This document shows positions 24,903 to 32,956 of a DNA stretch of 64,000 bases, piece after piece. The position numbers and the translations under genes were made by a program. The notes beneath the pieces are model-generated. The model searched no databases and was not told the origin of the DNA. It worked only from the letters and a program-made list of their open reading frames with translations. The first letter of the stretch is position 1. Every line of letters starts with the position of its first letter. This stretch comes from Candidatus Leucobacter sulfamidivorax (GTDB taxonomy: Bacteria > Actinomycetota > Actinomycetes > Actinomycetales > Microbacteriaceae). The stretch is from NCBI GenBank assembly GCA_016771945.1, contig QZLF01000003.1:124001-188000 (forward strand), read 5' to 3'.

Positions 24903-25671
24903 CCAACACCTCACCATCGATGACATGCCCCTGTTCACCCGGTTGCGGATGACCGCGTTCGGAGAAGCCGTCATCGACATCGCCAACGACCCCACCTTCG
25001 ATGAATGGACGTTCTCGCAGAAGATCCGCCACGCCCTCGAGCAAGAGACCACAGCCAGGGGCGAGCGGCGCATGATGAAGCTGTTGAAGGCGTCCCGCAC
25101 CCCGAACCCGGCCGCCTGCGTCGAAGACATCCGCTACCTCGAAGGCCGCAGCCTGAACCGTGAGGTCGTGGCCCGTCTCGCCGCATGCCACTGGATCGAC
25201 CGCACCACGAATCTCGTCGTCCTGGGGTCCTCCAGCGTGGGCAAGTCCTACCTCGCGCAAGCGCTCGTGCACGCCGCCTGCCGACGCGACTACACCGCCC
25301 GGTACTACCGGCTCGACGACCTCGCCAACCAGCTCTCCGTCCACCATCACACAGACCCCGCACGCCTCCGATTCCTGAATGAATTGCACTCCTGCGACCT
25401 GCTCGTGCTCGACGACTTCCTCACGACGCCGATCACCAGCGAGACCGCGGCCGAGCTTCTCAACATCCTCGCCGCACGCGAAGGCAGAGGCTCCACCGCG
25501 GTGACCAGCCAGTTCGATCCCGAAGACTGGTACAAATCGCTCCACGACGCCGTCATCGCCGAATCCATCCTGAACCGGATCATTTCCAATGCCGAGATCG
25601 TGCAACTGGCCGGCCCCAACATGCGCCGCCACACCGCGGCCGAGAACGCGGAAGATACTCACACCGGATAG
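24892..25671 (+). CDS. istB: IS21 helper ATPase IstB
   Basis: 259-residue AAA+ ATPase that assembles on DNA and stimulates IstA. Walker A is GSSSVGKSYLA (about 107-117), Walker B is LLVLDDFLT (about 168-176), and the arginine-rich C-terminus has ESILNRIISNAEIVQL. The start is ATG 24892 or 24895 within the istA end. The usual family length is about 250, so it is complete. Confidence 0.93.
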   Translation: MMRDQHLTIDDMPLFTRLRMTAFGEAVIDIANDPTFDEWTFSQKIRHALEQETTARGERRMMKLLKASRTPNPAACVEDIRYLEGRSLNREVVARLAACHWIDRTTNLVVLGSSSVGKSYLAQALVHAACRRDYTARYYRLDDLANQLSVHHHTDPARLRFLNELHSCDLLVLDDFLTTPITSETAAELLNILAAREGRGSTAVTSQFDPEDWYKSLHDAVIAESILNRIISNAEIVQLAGPNMRRHTAAENAEDTHTG

Positions 25672-25765
25672 GCGCTCGGGCGCGGCGGCACGCTTTCCGA
25701 CCGTCGCGCCCACGCTTTCCGATCCTCACACAGGCGCTTTCCGAACCATCGGCTAAACACCCAGC

Positions 25766-26018
25766 GTCTCGGCTTCGATCAGGTCGACGAGAGCGGGAAC
25801 CTGACACCCCCGCAGGCCATCACCTGGCCGAGTGGTTCCTCACACTGCACGAGATCCCGATCGAGCGAGCCCACGAACTCATCACCGACACCAACGCGCC
25901 CGCACCAGACGACACCGGAGAGACAGTAACCGAGCCCGGCGGGCCGATGCTCTATGACACCGGACTCGACTCAGCAGAGGGGCTCTGGCTCAGAAGCAGT
26001 TGGGCCGGCAGGGGCTGA
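25766..26018 (+). pseudogene. composite gene remnant between the IS21 element and the attachment site
   Basis: In the frame of the interrupted surface gene the sequence continues RLGFDQVDESGNLT and then loses sense around 25805. From there another frame is open to TGA at 26016-26018. Its tail reads HLAEWFLTLHEIPIERAHEL ... YDTGLDSAEGLWL and is not recognised. It looks like a deletion junction joining the surface gene to the 3' end of an unrelated gene. Confidence 0.5.
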
Positions 26019-26080
26019 CACGCCCAACCCCATCCACTACTTCTGTCCTATAAGCCCCGAATCCTGACAGGCACGCAAAT

Positions 26081-26117
26081 GTGAAAGGGACCCGCCACGA
26101 GGGCGGGTCCCTTTCAC
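26081..26117 (-). terminator. terminator of the tRNA-Pro locus
   Basis: Perfect 16-bp stem (26081-26096 with 26102-26117, loop ACGAG) directly after the tRNA 3' fragment on the minus strand. Because it is adjacent to the CCA end it is probably the native tRNA terminator, which places the chromosome on the low-coordinate side. Confidence 0.7.
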
Positions 26118-26118
26118 A

Positions 26119-26150
26119 TGGTCGGGATGACAGGATTTGAACCTGCGACC
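26119..26150 (-). other. attachment site: 3' end of tRNA-Pro gene
   Basis: On the minus strand GGTCGCAGGTTCAAATCC followed by TGTCATCCCGACCA is the T-arm, acceptor 3' strand and CCA of a tRNA; the CGGGATG-pairing acceptor suggests tRNA-Pro. No anticodon arm or 5' half precedes it, so it is not a functional gene. This is the classic scar of integration into a tRNA 3' end. The ICE extends to higher coordinates. Confidence 0.75.
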
Positions 26151-26339
26151 CCGTCTCTTAAAACCCCTGGTCACGAATAGTTTCGAGACCATGCGAATAG
26201 CAACGGTTCCCTGGTGTTATCTAGGGAATTGGCGCTACGCCACTTCCGAGTGTACCCGGTCATTTCTGACTCGTCACGGTTGATTGGCATGGGTTTCCCG
26301 TGGCCCACATCGCTTGGGCCGACGCAGGTTTCTCCGTGT
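26151..26339. other. ICE end, non-coding
   Basis: No gene is evident between the attachment site and the end of the RloC-like gene. It may hold recombinase arm sites, but none can be named. Confidence 0.4.
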
Positions 26340-28679
26340 CTACGCCACCTGCTGCGCGGCTAAATTTTGAAGGATCGCGACCGGGTCGAGGTCCACTGAC
26401 TTGCACATCGCTTCGAAATGGGGGCCGTCTGCAGCATGGATGAACTTCAACGTAGCGGCTAGTTCCGCCTCAATCGAAGGAAAGTCGAGCGCTGACGAAG
26501 GCCGGGGTTCTTCTCGATGGGATTGACTATGGAGGAACTTGACGACGCGCTCCTTCAACGCTCCATCAATAGACGCGTTCGCTGCGACAGCGTTGACCTT
26601 CTCCTGGAAATTGATTTTGTCCGGGGCGCGAAAGGAGAGGAAACCCTCAAGAAGTCGCCGAGCCGCATTTCCGACCAACGGTAGATACTCTTGCGAAGTT
26701 CCCACAGATGTTTCTGCCACGTGAAAGAACAAGAAGTGGTATTCACTAGGGTGTTGCACCAGGCTTCGAGGAAGTTCTCGCACCTCTCCATGTCGCGAGT
26801 TCGCATCCTGCGAGACTGCGCGAACCTCCAAGAATGAGACTTCGGGCATTTGCTTCTCAGTAGCGTCGTTCATGCGAATGCGTTTTTGAGAGCTCCCCCA
26901 ACGGTTCTTTAAATCGATGAGGTTCAACCTGAAGTATTCGTAGTCATGGGTAAGAAATATAGTTTGAATGAACTGTTCTGTACGCTCGCGGGCGAATGCG
27001 AATGCAGCGAATAGTGACTCTTTGTCGAGGCTCGTTACTGGGTCGTCAATCACCACGATGGCCTGCTCGGGATCGACGCCTTCTTCCTCAAGCGAGCGCA
27101 AGAAGTAGGTAAAGGCAATAGCGTTTCGCTCGCCTTCGCTCAGATGAGTAGCCACGGTCCCGGAGCGCGTCACAACATAGCCAGTTCCGTCCGGCGTGAC
27201 CGAGACCCTCAAGTGTGCATGACCGAAATGTTCTCGAAGATCCACGTCGATAAGGTTCGCCATCTGCCCGACGTCTTGCAGTTCTTGTTGAGCCGCAAGC
27301 CGTTTTGCATCCACCTCAACAGTTCGCTGCTGAAGCCTCGACAGTGCCCTTTGGGCTAGCTCCAGGCGCCGTGCAGCAGATCGGTATTCGGCACCCTTCT
27401 GAGCGCCAAAATGCAGCTCAACGGATGCACGCGCCCCTTTTATGCGCGCGGCTTGCGACCCGCAAGCCGCATTATTCTCAGTCAGAACTTGGTTGAGCCC
27501 GGCAACATCCACTACAGCGAATGACTCTGTGAGGAGGTCTGCATCCGGCCTCACACGGAGAGGATCGGCTTGCCGTCTCTGAATGGCGGAAATCGCTTTA
27601 CCAATCTCAATCTGGAGAGCCTCGACATCCTTCCTCACATCAGCCATCGCATCCTTAGCGCGCTCCTGGAAGTCCGGCAGAAACTCGCTTTCACTGGGGA
27701 TACTCTGGAGCCAAGTATCTAGAGCATCACGCTGACGCTCAAAGTATGCGATTGCTTTTCCAAGTCGTTCTCGTAGAGAGTCGAGAGCCGCACTGAAATG
27801 CCGCCGGTATGCCGCGAGAACATCGGAGTTGACAATACCGTTCTGGCAGAACTCGCAAAGATCACCTTCGCTATGAAATGCCAATCCATCTTCGACCCAA
27901 GTCGAGAGATCAGCATTCTCGGTCAACCGAGGTAAAGGCACTGATTCCACGTGCGCGCTAAGGAGTTCATCGTTGACCGTCAGATGCAGGTTCGACGCTA
28001 TTTGTTCGGGCGCAGGAGATAGGTCGACCTGACCCAACAGGGCGGCTGTTGCCGCGTTCAACTCTGAAGCGAGTTCCTCTTTCGATAGGGCAGCTGCGCT
28101 CTGATCATCGAGCAGTTTTCTCACCTGAGTGACTTGGAACCTGGTTGGATTGTAATACGCTGCGTCCGCTGGCGCGAGAGCTGAGATGATCTCAGCTTTG
28201 GTTTCTTTCTCAAGCGTCTCGCGATCACGTTCGATACGCTTCACAGCTTCACGAATAGAGGTTTCTCGTGCTTCAAGCACAGCCAAATATGCCTGATGCT
28301 CTTTCAATTCGGCTTCGGCCTTAATGTTGTCAATGCCGAGCTGCACAATCGGTGATGCGTGACCATCACCGCTAAGGAAAAGCCGCAAAGACTCCTGAAC
28401 GTAAAAGCGATTGTAGACAAACAGCCGAAACGGTGCGCTACCGGGCTCAAGGCGTATCCCTGAAGACGAACCATTCGCAATGATTCGGGCTTGAAGAGTG
28501 GCACTGTCAGCGCGTCCGGAACCCTCCGCGAGCCTGAGAGCTTCTGACAGACTCGTCTTTCCCGTGCCGTTTCGGCCGTAGATCACCGTTCGCTTACCTA
28601 GCCTGCAGGGTGAGGCTCCGTCGAATGGGGTTTTGCTCAGGCCGCGAAAGGCCACGTCGCTGGTGAAGCTCTGGAGCAT
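26340..28679 (-). CDS. RloC-like AAA_13 ATPase with zinc hook, candidate anticodon nuclease
   Basis: 779 residues. SMC/Rad50-like ABC ATPase of the AAA_13 group: Walker A GRNGTGKTS (about 35-43), a coiled-coil interruption with the CxxC zinc-hook motif CEFC (about 275-278), signature HLSEGERNAIAFTY (about 535) and Walker B AIVVIDDPVTSLD (about 563). The C-terminal about 180 residues contain SEYHFLFFHV and RVVKFLHSQSH, the latter an R-x5-H spacing compatible with a HEPN nuclease. This order (ATPase-hook-ATPase-nuclease) is that of RloC, a tRNA-cleaving defence protein. ATG 28679 has GGAG 8 nt upstream; ATG 28685 is too close to it. First gene inside the attachment site. Confidence 0.7.
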   Translation of the reverse strand: MLQSFTSDVAFRGLSKTPFDGASPCRLGKRTVIYGRNGTGKTSLSEALRLAEGSGRADSATLQARIIANGSSSGIRLEPGSAPFRLFVYNRFYVQESLRLFLSGDGHASPIVQLGIDNIKAEAELKEHQAYLAVLEARETSIREAVKRIERDRETLEKETKAEIISALAPADAAYYNPTRFQVTQVRKLLDDQSAAALSKEELASELNAATAALLGQVDLSPAPEQIASNLHLTVNDELLSAHVESVPLPRLTENADLSTWVEDGLAFHSEGDLCEFCQNGIVNSDVLAAYRRHFSAALDSLRERLGKAIAYFERQRDALDTWLQSIPSESEFLPDFQERAKDAMADVRKDVEALQIEIGKAISAIQRRQADPLRVRPDADLLTESFAVVDVAGLNQVLTENNAACGSQAARIKGARASVELHFGAQKGAEYRSAARRLELAQRALSRLQQRTVEVDAKRLAAQQELQDVGQMANLIDVDLREHFGHAHLRVSVTPDGTGYVVTRSGTVATHLSEGERNAIAFTYFLRSLEEEGVDPEQAIVVIDDPVTSLDKESLFAAFAFARERTEQFIQTIFLTHDYEYFRLNLIDLKNRWGSSQKRIRMNDATEKQMPEVSFLEVRAVSQDANSRHGEVRELPRSLVQHPSEYHFLFFHVAETSVGTSQEYLPLVGNAARRLLEGFLSFRAPDKINFQEKVNAVAANASIDGALKERVVKFLHSQSHREEPRPSSALDFPSIEAELAATLKFIHAADGPHFEAMCKSVDLDPVAILQNLAAQQVA

Positions 28680-28685
28680 AGTCAT

Positions 28686-29057
28686 TTCTCCGTCTGGTGA
28701 CGTGACACCGCAGAGGAGCCCGAGGCGTGCGCTTGGATACTTCCGCGCATGGTCACAACACCGACATCAGAATTCTGGCCGTCGAAGACAGCGCATGAGT
28801 CACGTCCGACCACATATCCAGCCAAATCAACGAAGGCACCAGTCAACAACATGACACAAGAATACCGAGGCGATAACGACCTAACCCCTTCGTCAGCACA
28901 AGAGTCGGGCTCGCGGCGGCCGCAGTCCACAACTCGCCCCCAGACACACTCAGAAGTTGCAACACGCGATACCCACGGGCGTAGTAAGTGGCCGCCCCGT
29001 TGCTCGTCACCGTTGTCGTACCTTCCCGACACACTATCCGTGTATCAGGAGGGCGAC
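28686..29057. other. divergent intergenic region
   Basis: 372 bp between the RloC-like gene and the DprA-like gene; it presumably holds both promoters. A TTGTCG ... TATCCG pair near 29011-29035 could be the rightward promoter. An in-frame upstream extension of the right-hand gene looks non-coding. Confidence 0.4.
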
Positions 29058-30056
29058 ATGGCCGATAGGACGCTTGAGAGCGTAACCGATGAGCGAACCG
29101 CGCGTGCGGTGATCACGTCAGTAACCGAGACCGGCGATTTTCAGACCAACACGGTGCTCCGGCTCGCTGGGAACGGTCTCGATACACTCCGGTTTGCCCT
29201 GAGCAACGAGTTGATCGTCGGGATGCAGCGCGCCGACTTGCACCTGTGGCGGCGGCGATTCGATGTCGCCGACCCCGTGCAGGTATTTGAAGGAATCGAG
29301 CAAAGTGAACTACTCGGGCAACATATTCTGATCCCCGGTGATCCTCATTGGCCTGCTGCGCTTGATCCTCTCGATCACCGCACGCCGCTCGCGCTGTGGA
29401 CGCAGGGAGACACGAGTTTGCTCGCAGACTCGTTGGCGAGCCGCGCCGCGCTTATTGGCACCCCCAATCCATCTCAATATGGACTGCAGATGGCCACAGC
29501 ACTGGCAGCTGATCTCGCCGCAGATGGGCGCACTATCGTTTCGTTCCCCGATGACGGCATCGCTGAGGCCGCAATCACTTCCGCACTCAAGCAAAACGAC
29601 CGCGTGATTCTCGTCATGCCCGATCCGATCAATCAATCACAGATCGAGAACTACGACTGGCTGGAACAGGCGGCAGCGACCGGCCTGCTCGTCACGGATC
29701 GCCCGCCGAGCGACATGCGACATGCCAGCGCGTTGACCGCGAATGGCCTCCTTGCTGCGCTCTCCGGCATGACGACCGTTGTTGAGGAACAAGCCGGCTG
29801 GGACTACCGCTGGACTGGTGCCCCGTTCCATGCGGCAGCCTATGGCAGACCTGTCGGCGCAGTACCGGGGCGTGCAACCGATGTTGCTAGCCACGGCACC
29901 AACGCGCTCATCCGCGAGGGCCGCGCAACCCTCGTGCAAAGCCACACCGACATCACCGAACTTTTAGATGCACCACCGCGTGGTCTTCTCACGGCGACAC
30001 TTGCGCAGAATACCCTGCGACACACCGTTACTCGCGAGCACAGTCTCACCAGATAG
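29058..30056 (+). CDS. DprA/Smf-related (SLOG-fold) protein
   Basis: 332 residues resembling DNA-processing protein A. Recognisable parts are ILIPGDPHWPAALDPLDHRT (about 96-115), the Rossmann/SLOG region LIGTPNPSQYGLQMATALAA (about 138-157, where DprA has a G-S/T-R-x4-YG motif) and VSFPDDGIAEAAI in place of the usual SGGA-x-GID. The Arg of the first motif is missing, so single-strand-DNA handling may be altered. ATG 29058 has AGGAGGG at 29047-29053. Such DprA-like genes recur on actinobacterial ICEs, and SLOG proteins also act in defence. Followed by a DUF6349-like gene. Confidence 0.65.
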   Translation: MADRTLESVTDERTARAVITSVTETGDFQTNTVLRLAGNGLDTLRFALSNELIVGMQRADLHLWRRRFDVADPVQVFEGIEQSELLGQHILIPGDPHWPAALDPLDHRTPLALWTQGDTSLLADSLASRAALIGTPNPSQYGLQMATALAADLAADGRTIVSFPDDGIAEAAITSALKQNDRVILVMPDPINQSQIENYDWLEQAAATGLLVTDRPPSDMRHASALTANGLLAALSGMTTVVEEQAGWDYRWTGAPFHAAAYGRPVGAVPGRATDVASHGTNALIREGRATLVQSHTDITELLDAPPRGLLTATLAQNTLRHTVTREHSLTR

Positions 30057-30084
30057 TTCAGGCTCCGAGTGGTGGTAATAGACG

Positions 30085-30810
30085 TTGAACAACGATAGCC
30101 AGCTTGCGTTCGATCTTGACGAACTCGTGCGTGAGGATCTCCGCGCGAACCCACCCGAGTGGCACGGCGCGCCGCTCCACTTCACCACCGACTACTACCC
30201 GCCGGGCGAGCTACAGGCCGCATTTGAGCAATGGCAGCTTCTCAATGGCCGTTTCGGGTCGATCCCGCATAGCCATATGTGGCACACCGGCTACGGCTGG
30301 CTCAATGGTGGTACCGAGTACGGCGATCACCGCCTCGTCATGTTCTCAGCTGACCTGCGCCCCGAGCCGAAGTGCGAGGGGCCGGGCGACCTCATGTATC
30401 TCGCGGTCTGCGAACCATGCGGATGGCATCAGGTCAGCGACTCAGAAGACGATAGCGTCGAGGGGTGGCACAATCACGCGATCCCGAACTGGCGTGAGCT
30501 GCCTGTGGTGCCCGCGCAGATTCGGGTGCGCGATGGCAGTGGCTTGACCAAGTTGGGTCGCAAATGGATCGAAGCGCACTACCCAGCCGAGATGCAAGTA
30601 TCTGGTGCGCCGATCATCACCGAGCGCGCACGATACGCGACTCGACACGTCGCCGGATACTCGCCCTGGGGCGGCTATGACCTTTCATCGACCGCGCTCA
30701 ACAGACCAACGACTATCCGAACCGATGTGCAACCCCTGCGCTCTACGCTCGCCACGGCAGGTATGGAGTCTCCGCGATCAGCCCAGGCTCCCAACAGGAT
30801 CACTCGGTAA
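30085..30810 (+). CDS. DUF6349-like ICE protein
   Basis: 241 residues, soluble. It has a notably conserved-looking core: PPEWHGAPLHFTTDYYPPGE (about 23-42), a Cys-rich patch LMYLAVCEPCGWH (possible metal site, with His) and RYATRHVAGYSPWGGYDL (about 182-199). I associate this pattern with DUF6349 proteins of actinobacterial mobile elements; that name is from memory and the function is unknown. It starts 28 nt after the DprA-like gene (TTG 30085, weak Shine-Dalgarno). It converges with the Abi gene, leaving only 8 nt between stops. Confidence 0.6.
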   Translation: MNNDSQLAFDLDELVREDLRANPPEWHGAPLHFTTDYYPPGELQAAFEQWQLLNGRFGSIPHSHMWHTGYGWLNGGTEYGDHRLVMFSADLRPEPKCEGPGDLMYLAVCEPCGWHQVSDSEDDSVEGWHNHAIPNWRELPVVPAQIRVRDGSGLTKLGRKWIEAHYPAEMQVSGAPIITERARYATRHVAGYSPWGGYDLSSTALNRPTTIRTDVQPLRSTLATAGMESPRSAQAPNRITR

Positions 30811-30818
30811 TGCTCGCA

Positions 30819-32270
30819 TTACTCATCGTCACGCGGCGGCAGGAGCCGGTCGAGCGCATCGCGCGTGAGAGCGCCAGTGCCCATCGCTTCTGCTGGGCTG
30901 GTTTCATCTGGCAGCGAGGTGTTCGGGGTAAGCCACCACTCGAGCGCCGCCCAATGCCCGTCATCATTGACGTTCCCGCCGTCGAGCAGACGCCGGTTGG
31001 CGAGGACTACCAATTCAGGCACAACGCCCGTCGCTGGATCAAACTGGAACGCGGGGTATGCTCGGCGAGCGTTCCACATTACTGAGAGCAGCGCCCCGTT
31101 CTTGCGGTAGTAGTTCACTCTCGACCTGCGCGGTTTCCCTTCCGGCACAGCGCTCAACGCATCAGCTGCCTCACCCGAACCGAACATTTCGATCGCTCTG
31201 AGCATCGCCAACCGTGCAGCACGCTGCTGATCCCGCCGATAATCCTCAGCCATGATCCGATGCGCTTGCCAGCCTACGGGGAAACCCATGTTCGCCTCTG
31301 CCTGCGGACGCGCAGCGAGGAAACCTGTGAGTAGTGTGCGGAGTCGGTCTCGATAGCGGACGGGTGCTTCGATCACAGCGAGCAGATGGGTGAGGATCAC
31401 GAACGTGCCGTAGATGCGGCGCACCATCGGGGGTGTGTACTCGTCACCGCGCGGGACTTCGAGAAGCAGATGTTGTAGTTCCGGCATACCGGAGGGCACG
31501 GCGATAGTCGCGTTGATGTTGCGGTTCCAGATGCGGGCGTGGTGCGCACAGATGTTGCGCACCTGGCGCAGGTGCTCCATCCAGTTTGATAGCACCGACG
31601 GGTCACCCTGCCCGGTGCTGTCGATCACATCCCACTCAGCCGCGAGGAGTTCACGCTCGGCCGAGTCCAGACCATCGAGCAGCCGGGTGAGTCTGCCGAA
31701 TGACATTGTTTCGGTTGCCACCCAGATCGGCAGAGGTTCGCCATAGTTCTCGCGGAAGTGCGCCGCGAACGCCTCAGTCGAGACCTGCTCGGTCTGGCGC
31801 TGCCGGTCGACCCATTCGTGGTGGTCTGATTCTTCCCAGCGGCAGTCGCCATCACAGCCGGGCAACTTGCACACCCGATCGCGCAACTTCGTGAATCCGG
31901 AGTTGAAGTGGGAGTCGTCAAGGTGCGCGAACGGGCCGTTCCTGCCGAGCCGATGTCCAAGTTCAAACCGCAATGCGACCTCGATCTGAGCGATCGCTTC
32001 GAGCAGGGCAGCGCGCAGTTGCTCGTCGAAGGCATAGAGGTCGAGCACATCGCTGAGTCGCGTATTCGGAAGGAACTCGGATGCCCGCTTTTCTCCCGGC
32101 CCGGCAGGCACTCGGTCGGGATGCCAGTAGCCCGACAGCCGGTAGTACCCGATGCGCCGCAGCGCGTTCCGCGCGTCATCACGGCTCCCGATTTTCATGC
32201 CGCGCTGCTTGATCTGGTCGATCTGCTGTTCGACTGTGAGAAAGGGTTTCTCGTAGGTGCTGTCTGCCAT
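30819..32270 (-). CDS. Abi_2 HEPN protein fused to HTH/MbcA-like C-terminus
   Basis: 483 residues. The N-terminal about 300 match the Abi_2 (AbiD/F) family: LTVEQQIDQIKQRGMKI, RIGYYRLSGYWHP and the HEPN catalytic motif RNICAHHARIWNR (R-N-x3-H, about 249-261). Typical Abi_2 proteins end near 300. Here a further about 180 residues follow, with a helix-turn-helix-like GEAADALSA ... SRVNYYRKNGALLSV and then YPAFQFDPATG and WWLTPNTSLPDETSPAEAM, a pattern I associate with Xre/MbcA/ParS-type antitoxins. It may be a toxin carrying its own regulatory domain. A leader terminator ends 11 nt before the ATG. Probable abortive-infection or toxin function. Confidence 0.75.
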   Translation of the reverse strand: MADSTYEKPFLTVEQQIDQIKQRGMKIGSRDDARNALRRIGYYRLSGYWHPDRVPAGPGEKRASEFLPNTRLSDVLDLYAFDEQLRAALLEAIAQIEVALRFELGHRLGRNGPFAHLDDSHFNSGFTKLRDRVCKLPGCDGDCRWEESDHHEWVDRQRQTEQVSTEAFAAHFRENYGEPLPIWVATETMSFGRLTRLLDGLDSAERELLAAEWDVIDSTGQGDPSVLSNWMEHLRQVRNICAHHARIWNRNINATIAVPSGMPELQHLLLEVPRGDEYTPPMVRRIYGTFVILTHLLAVIEAPVRYRDRLRTLLTGFLAARPQAEANMGFPVGWQAHRIMAEDYRRDQQRAARLAMLRAIEMFGSGEAADALSAVPEGKPRRSRVNYYRKNGALLSVMWNARRAYPAFQFDPATGVVPELVVLANRRLLDGGNVNDDGHWAALEWWLTPNTSLPDETSPAEAMGTGALTRDALDRLLPPRDDE

Positions 32271-32280
32271 GACCCTGCCT

Positions 32281-32324
32281 AGAAAAAGAACTGGCCGCCT
32301 ATCCTTGTCGGAACTAGCGGCCAG
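32281..32324 (-). terminator. leader terminator upstream of the Abi gene
   Basis: On the minus strand an 8-bp stem CTGGCCGC/GCGGCCAG (32324-32317 with 32298-32291, 18-nt loop) is followed by TTCTTTTTCT, then the Abi ribosome site and the ATG at 32270. It is placed to end a short upstream transcript or to attenuate the gene. Confidence 0.6.
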
Positions 32325-32581
32325 CCGTGGTGTCTACAGTCTAGCCCACTTCACGCCCACCTGGTGGGCGATTCTGCCCACGCTCACAGCTTCTACTGGG
32401 ATGCAGCGAACGTTCCAGCAGTACCGGCCTCCAGCTCACCAACTACTGCGCTTTCAAGATTTCGGCCGTATAGTAGGAGCACACGGCAAACAAGCCCCGC
32501 CTGGGGTACGACGGAGCAGCTTTAGCTGCGAAGTGCTTTTACACGAATCTGACCGCCGGTAGATCTGTAAAGGACTTCGTC
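32325..32581. ncRNA. candidate non-coding RNA/promoter region of the Abi locus
   Basis: About 255 bp with no credible ORF on the Abi strand. A 7-bp hairpin CGCCCAC-CTG-GTGGGCG lies at 32354-32370, with two further copies of GCCCAC nearby. Promoter-like TATAGT (plus strand, 32469-32474) serves the rightward gene, and on the minus strand TAGACT occurs near 32340. An RNA ending at the leader terminator is possible; this is inference. Confidence 0.35.
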
Positions 32582-32938
32582 ATGCTCGCTCTCATCTGGC
32601 ATCTCAGCAGCTTCGCGAATGATCTGTTGCAGCGGTACGCTCCGACGAACCGGCTGATCTGGTTCCTGCGCCGCCGTGAGAACCTTCGCTACGGCGTCCT
32701 GGCGATGCTGTTCTCGGTTCCCTACCTGTTGATCGCACGCGGCGCTCTCGCTCTGATCGGGGTGGGGGCTCCCGAGTGGCTGTATCTCGTGTTCATTCTC
32801 TGCATCTGGAACGCGATCAAGTTCCTCGTGTGGGGGCCGATCAGCCTCCTTTTCCTCACCAAAGCGAGATTCCGCGAAGCAGAGCGATTCAACGCTTCTC
32901 CAACTCGACAGCCCTCCCAGGATCAAAGAACTGGGTAA
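32582..32938 (+). CDS. small ICE membrane protein
   Basis: 118 residues with two hydrophobic helices (about 37-58 and 64-90: RYGVLAMLFSVPYLLIARGA, WLYLVFILCIWNAIKFLVWG) and a basic C-terminal tail. ATG 32582 has AAAGGA about 8 nt upstream. Similar small proteins on actinobacterial ICEs are often labelled sulfate permease without good reason; I see no transporter domain. It converges with the 550-residue gene. Confidence 0.65.
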   Translation: MLALIWHLSSFANDLLQRYAPTNRLIWFLRRRENLRYGVLAMLFSVPYLLIARGALALIGVGAPEWLYLVFILCIWNAIKFLVWGPISLLFLTKARFREAERFNASPTRQPSQDQRTG

Positions 32939-32956
32939 CCTCGCTTTGTGCGCGGT

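Larger units (their letters stand above)
23115..25759 (+). mobile_element. IS21-family insertion sequence
   Basis: 2645-bp element with ends TGTTAG... and ...CTAAACA. Both ends carry the repeated motif TCGGAAAGCG (two copies left, three right), including an 18-nt terminal inverted segment TCGGAAAGCGCCTGTGT. It contains istA and istB. The flanking target duplication is CCCAGC (23109-23114 and 25760-25765). The ends look intact, so the element is probably active or recent. Confidence 0.92.

Noticed and set aside
26119-26150. Functional tRNA gene
   Set aside because: Only the T-arm and acceptor 3' strand are present; no D-arm or anticodon arm precedes them on the minus strand.
28749-29057. N-terminal extension of the DprA-like protein
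   Set aside because: Composition is non-protein-like and the Shine-Dalgarno at 29047-29053 fixes the start at 29058.
32582-32938. Sulfate permease annotation
   Set aside because: Only 118 residues with two helices; no SulP or STAS features.
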